Assembly: GCA_030837935.1 (NCBI GenBank) | Contig: JAUQXU010000443.1 | Coordinates: 1-8,489 of the forward strand | DNA: 8,489 nt | DNA from: Candidatus Brocadia sp. | GTDB lineage: Bacteria > Planctomycetota > Brocadiia > Brocadiales > Brocadiaceae | Reading direction: 5' to 3' | Part shown: positions 6,793-8,489 of the stretch, piece after piece | Layout: every line of letters starts with the position of its first letter | Position numbering within the stretch: the stretch's first letter is position 1 | The notes under the pieces: generated by a model | Databases searched by the model: none | What the model was told of the DNA's origin: nothing | The model's input: the letters and a program-made list of their open reading frames with translations, nothing else | Made by a program: the position numbers and the translations under genes

Positions 6793-6827
6793 TAATGAGT
6801 TGCTTTATGACGAGGAGATGATGAAAG

Positions 6828-7001
6828 ATGAAAAAAATATATCTCTCATTGCTGGTTCTTGGTACACTTATGTTTGGGGTTGGTGTGGCAAATGTATCAA
6901 CGCTTGTCAGTTCTGCAATTGCTGGTGCTTGTGAGTGTCCAGAAGGATGTCCGTGTAGCCATTGTTTCGGAAAATCCAAGGATTGTAATTGTAAGAAATA
7001 A
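6828..7001 (+). CDS. Secreted cysteine-rich small peptide, first of tandem pair (57 aa)
   Basis: The start is ATG 6828 behind GAGGAG (6812-6817). ATGs at 6818/6821 are in another frame lacking a signal peptide. The N-terminus MKKIYLSLLVLGTLMFGVGV is a classic signal peptide with a basic n-region and hydrophobic core; probable signal peptidase I cleavage is near the AIA of SSAIAGA (30-34). The mature ~25 residues hold seven cysteines (C35, C37, C41, C43, C46, C53, C55), spaced CxC-x3-CxC-x2-C-x6-CxC, and end in KK. There is no proper lipobox before C35 (AGA). Dense CxC motifs suggest metal (Cu, Zn, Cd or Fe) binding or a disulfide-knotted secreted peptide, but no named family is recognised. 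It is clearly paralogous to the next gene. The pair has its own promoter and terminator. Confidence 0.8.
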   Translation: MKKIYLSLLVLGTLMFGVGVANVSTLVSSAIAGACECPEGCPCSHCFGKSKDCNCKK

Positions 7002-7053
7002 CTCAGTATTGTGCATTCACTTCGTTAGTTTTTTGTCGGAAAGGAGACAAAAA

Positions 7054-7215
7054 ATGTTAAAGAATATTGGGGTAATGATGGCTTTTGTTGGTGCATTAAT
7101 GATCAGTGTGTGTGTTGCTAATACTTTTGCAGGACCCTGCGGTTGTCCAAAAGATGTAAAATGTAAAGAGGGTTGCGAGAAGGGAAAAACTGATCCTTGT
7201 ATTTGTAAACATTAA
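7054..7215 (+). CDS. Secreted cysteine-rich small peptide, second of tandem pair (53 aa)
   Basis: The start is ATG 7054 behind GGAAAGGAG (7038-7046), 52 bp after the first peptide's stop. A longer open frame reaching back to 6859 only overlaps the first peptide out of frame. The signal peptide runs MLKNIGVMMAFVGALMISVC..., with likely cleavage after ANTFA (residue 26). The mature part has six cysteines (C29, C31, C37, C41, C49, C51): CxC-x5-C-x3-C-x7-CxC, ending CICKH. Alignment by eye to the first peptide shows a shared signal region (LGTLMFGVGVAN versus VGALMISVCVAN), a shared AGxCxCP start of the mature part, a common GK...D and a common CxCK end. The six cysteines correspond, with C41 of the first peptide extra. 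The mature part is rich in Lys, Asp and Glu. Function is unknown; a periplasmic or extracytoplasmic metal-binding role is inference. Confidence 0.8.
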   Translation: MLKNIGVMMAFVGALMISVCVANTFAGPCGCPKDVKCKEGCEKGKTDPCICKH

Positions 7216-7254
7216 TAATTTTAACTTTTTTATTTAATGGTCTTGTAAATCCCC

Positions 7255-7287
7255 AAAGCGCCTTACCATTAATATAAGGCGCTTTTT
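7255..7287 (+). terminator. Intrinsic terminator after the peptide pair / in front of rplM
   Basis: AAAGCGCCTTA (7255-7265) and TAAGGCGCTTT (7275-7285) form an 11-bp stem with a 9-nt loop, followed by TTTTTAATTTTT. The GC-rich core plus U-tract is textbook. It lies 40 bp past the second peptide gene and only 28 bp before the rplM start, so it may terminate the peptide mRNA, act as a leader attenuator of the ribosomal operon, or both. Confidence 0.85.
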
Positions 7288-7315
7288 AATTTTTACTGTT
7301 TAAAGGATACCTGTA

Positions 7316-7750
7316 ATGAATACTTTTATGGCTAAAAAAGAATGTGTGAAGAGGAATTGGTATATAGTAGATGCCAGGGATAAAGTCCTGGGGAGAATGT
7401 TAACTACCGTTTCCAGAGTACTTCAGGGTAAGCATAAACCCGAATATACGCCCCATGTTGATGTGGGGGACTTTGTTATCATTACGAATGCTAGCAAGGT
7501 AAGACTTACGGGGAAAAAGATGCAGGAAAAGATTCACTATTATGTAACAGGTTTTCAGGGTGGTTTAAGAAAGCGAATGGTTGGAAAAACTTTAGAAACA
7601 GCGCCAGAAAAGGTATTCAACCGATCGGTGAAACGAATGTTACCCAGATCAAGGCTGGGAAAGGCCATGATAAAAAAATTAAAGATTTATGAGGGTGCTG
7701 AGCATCCGCATCAAGCACAACAACCAAAAGAACTGGTTATTCGCAATTAA
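7316..7750 (+). CDS. rplM: 50S ribosomal protein L13
   Basis: An early-assembly large-subunit protein that binds 23S rRNA. At 144 residues it is close to the usual 142. Recognisable blocks in order: WYIVDARDKVLGR, QGKHKPEYTPHVDVGD, ITNASKVRLTGKK, YYVTGFQGGLR, then the signature VKRMLPRSRLGKAMIKKLKIYEGAEHPHQAQQP. The start ATG 7316 (MNTFMAKKE, like MKTFxAKxE elsewhere) is supported by AAAGGA at 7302-7307; ATG 7328 would lose the conserved leader. It forms the classical bacterial L13-S9 operon with the gene 15 bp downstream. No separate promoter fits between the terminator hairpin and the start, so transcription must come from upstream of, or through, the hairpin. Confidence 0.97.
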   Translation: MNTFMAKKECVKRNWYIVDARDKVLGRMLTTVSRVLQGKHKPEYTPHVDVGDFVIITNASKVRLTGKKMQEKIHYYVTGFQGGLRKRMVGKTLETAPEKVFNRSVKRMLPRSRLGKAMIKKLKIYEGAEHPHQAQQPKELVIRN

Positions 7751-7765
7751 TTAAGGGAGAAAAAA

Positions 7766-8161
7766 GTGACGGTAGAACAATATATTTTGGGCACAGGAAG
7801 ACGTAAATCATCTATAGCTAGGGTAAGAATAAAAAAGGGAAATGGGAAGATCGTGGTCAATGATAAAGATTTAGATAGTTATTTTCCTATCGATAGAGAT
7901 AGAGGTATTATACAATTGCCCATGAAAGCTACTAAAACATTAGGAGAATTTGATGTATTGGCCAATGTTAAAGGGGGTGGCATAACTGGTCAGGCAGGTG
8001 CGATATCCCTGGGGATTGCCCGTGCCCTCTTTAAATCCAATCCGTCCTTCGTTGAAAGCTTACGTGAAGGTGGTTTTTTAACACGAGACAGTAGAATGAA
8101 AGAACGGAAAAAATATGGTCAAAAAGGCGCAAGAAAGAGTTTCCAGTGGACAAAGCGATAA
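7766..8161 (+). CDS. rpsI: 30S ribosomal protein S9
   Basis: A small-subunit head protein whose C-terminal tail reaches the P-site tRNA. The 131 residues match the family (~130). Motifs: GTGRRKSSIARVRI near the N-terminus, VKGGGITGQAGAISLGIARAL in the middle, then LTRDSRMKERKKYGQKGARKSFQWTKR, which keeps the universal terminal Lys-Arg (commonly FSKR). The start is GTG 7766, preceded by AAGGGAGA (7753-7760), with codons continuing TVEQYILGTG. It follows rplM after 15 bp, so the two are surely cotranscribed. No convincing terminator follows directly. Confidence 0.97.
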   Translation: MTVEQYILGTGRRKSSIARVRIKKGNGKIVVNDKDLDSYFPIDRDRGIIQLPMKATKTLGEFDVLANVKGGGITGQAGAISLGIARALFKSNPSFVESLREGGFLTRDSRMKERKKYGQKGARKSFQWTKR

Positions 8162-8164
8162 CTT

Positions 8165-8305
8165 TTATTTTGTTAATTTCTTATAATACTGCGTTGATAA
8201 CTTGATTCCTTCTTCGAAGGTAACCGCTGGTTCCGATTTTAGTTCTTTTGTGGAGGCTATGGCTCTTTTCACGGTCTGAATAACTTCCAAAGTGGAATTA
8301 GCTAT
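8165..8305 (-). pseudogene. Degraded or short C-terminal-like reading frame, possibly a sugar-epimerase remnant
   Basis: The minus-strand frame closed by TAA at 8167-8165 reads ...STLEVIQTVKRAIAST, then KELKSEPAVTFEEGIKLSTQ, then YYKKLTK: 46 codons up to an in-frame TGA at 8308-8306. No ATG start or ribosome binding site is visible. The ending (PAVTFEEGIKLSTQYYKK) resembles the C-termini of NAD-dependent sugar epimerases/dehydratases, often P(K/A)V(S/T)FEEGI(K/R)xTxxYYK. The upstream residues lack the normal spacing to it, suggesting an internally deleted gene end beside galE. A C-terminal bit of an enoyl-CoA hydratase-like protein (VKRAI...EEGIKL) is an alternative, as is chance. It is convergent with rpsI, with only three bases between the stop codons. 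Confidence 0.33.
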
Positions 8306-8324
8306 TCATGCATCCGATGAATAG
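8302..8324. repeat. 8-bp perfect inverted repeat between the remnant frame and galE
   Basis: CTATTCAT (8302-8309) and ATGAATAG (8317-8324) are exact reverse complements with a 7-nt spacer. There is no T-run right after it on either strand, so terminator activity is doubtful. It coincides with the in-frame stop that ends the minus-strand remnant. The remaining bases to galE are AT-rich and show no gene. Confidence 0.35.
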
Positions 8325-8374
8325 GCATTAAGGCTTTTAAATTTAAATTAATTCTCCCTTTTTTATTCTATAAA

Positions 8375-8489
8375 TTATTTTGCCGTAATTGTTGAAATAT
8401 TCTGCTGCCATTTCCAGGCCGAAATCATTATGTCGTCTAATCCGTACTTAGGTTGCCAGCCTAGTTCCTTCCTCGCAAGATCATTATTG
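8375..8489 (-). CDS. galE: UDP-glucose 4-epimerase C-terminus, 5'-partial
   Basis: The minus-strand frame entering from the right edge reads NNDLARKELGWQPKYGLDD then IMISAWKWQQNISTITAK and stops at TAA (8377-8375); 37 complete residues are visible. ARKELGWxPKYxLDDIxxSAWKW is the characteristic C-terminal helix region of GalE-type SDR epimerases, which interconvert UDP-glucose and UDP-galactose for exopolysaccharide, LPS or galactose metabolism. The NAD-binding and YxxxK catalytic regions lie outside the window. A UDP-GlcNAc or UDP-arabinose 4-epimerase from the same family cannot be excluded from this piece. Confidence 0.75.
   Translation of the reverse strand, partial: NNDLARKELGWQPKYGLDDIMISAWKWQQNISTITAK

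Noticed and set aside
6818..6934. Cys/Trp-rich frame from the ATGs at 6818/6821
   Set aside because: It is a frame-shadow of the signal-peptide frame starting at 6828, stops after 38 codons and has no signal sequence.
6779..6979. 66-codon minus-strand frame opposite the first cysteine-rich peptide
   Set aside because: The plus frame has a signal peptide, Shine-Dalgarno and a paralog downstream; the antisense frame has none of these.
6932..6998. Lipoprotein signal (lipobox) at C35 of the first peptide
   Set aside because: The residues before C35 are A-G-A, lacking the Leu/Val/Ile at -3; the paralog has A-G-P before its first Cys, which excludes lipidation there.
6859..7053. Upstream extension giving a 118-aa form of the second peptide
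   Set aside because: It overlaps the first peptide out of frame and would bury the signal peptide; the ATG at 7054 has its own GGAAAGGAG site.
8338..8352. AAATTTAAATT-type palindrome near the right end
   Set aside because: Short self-complementary A/T runs are expected by chance in such AT-rich DNA.

Overview
The window (about 40% GC by eye) looks like an ordinary bacterial chromosome segment, with Shine-Dalgarno sites, ATG/GTG/TTG starts, sigma70-like promoters and intrinsic terminators. The FabZ-type active-site wording (GHIPGRPLMPG followed by LEAAAQL) and the L13 sequence remind me of Planctomycetota, possibly an anammox-type (Brocadiales) genome. That is a recollection of family flavour, not a proof. 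I see no phage, transposon, CRISPR or defence genes.

Layout. A radical SAM enzyme with a B12-binding-type N-terminus enters from the left edge (its 5' end is outside) and ends at 1333. A perfect 17-bp inverted repeat at 1368-1410 closes that unit. Next is a compact plus-strand set: an FMN-binding split-barrel (pyridoxamine-phosphate-oxidase-like) protein (1440-1856), a 42-residue single-membrane-span protein with a very strong ribosome binding site (1902-2030), and a dihydrolipoamide dehydrogenase (2031-3464). The dehydrogenase's TTG start directly abuts the small gene's stop. A short-form alpha-glucan phosphorylase (3533-5230) and a HAD-family hydrolase (5347-6063) follow on the same strand.

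A FabZ-type 3-hydroxyacyl-ACP dehydratase (6081-6554) runs on the minus strand, convergent with the HAD gene. The roughly 270-bp gap to its right holds a near-consensus extended -10 promoter (6691-6719) facing right and a weaker promoter-like pair facing left. The rightward promoter leads into two tandem small genes (6828-7001 and 7054-7215). They encode paralogous secreted cysteine-rich peptides, metallothionein-like in cysteine spacing, and end at a clean intrinsic terminator (7255-7287). This pair is the most novel-looking content of the window.

The right part holds the classical ribosomal pair rplM-rpsI (L13-S9, 7316-8161). Beyond it, on the minus strand, are a short degraded-looking reading frame (8165-8305) and the C-terminal end of a GalE-type UDP-glucose 4-epimerase that runs off the window (8375-8489).

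Functionally the window is a mixture. Lpd (lipoamide oxidation), glucan phosphorolysis, fatty-acid dehydration, sugar-nucleotide epimerisation and translation genes sit side by side without forming one pathway. The units that look like real operons are PNPOx-like/small membrane protein/lpd, the peptide pair, and rplM-rpsI.
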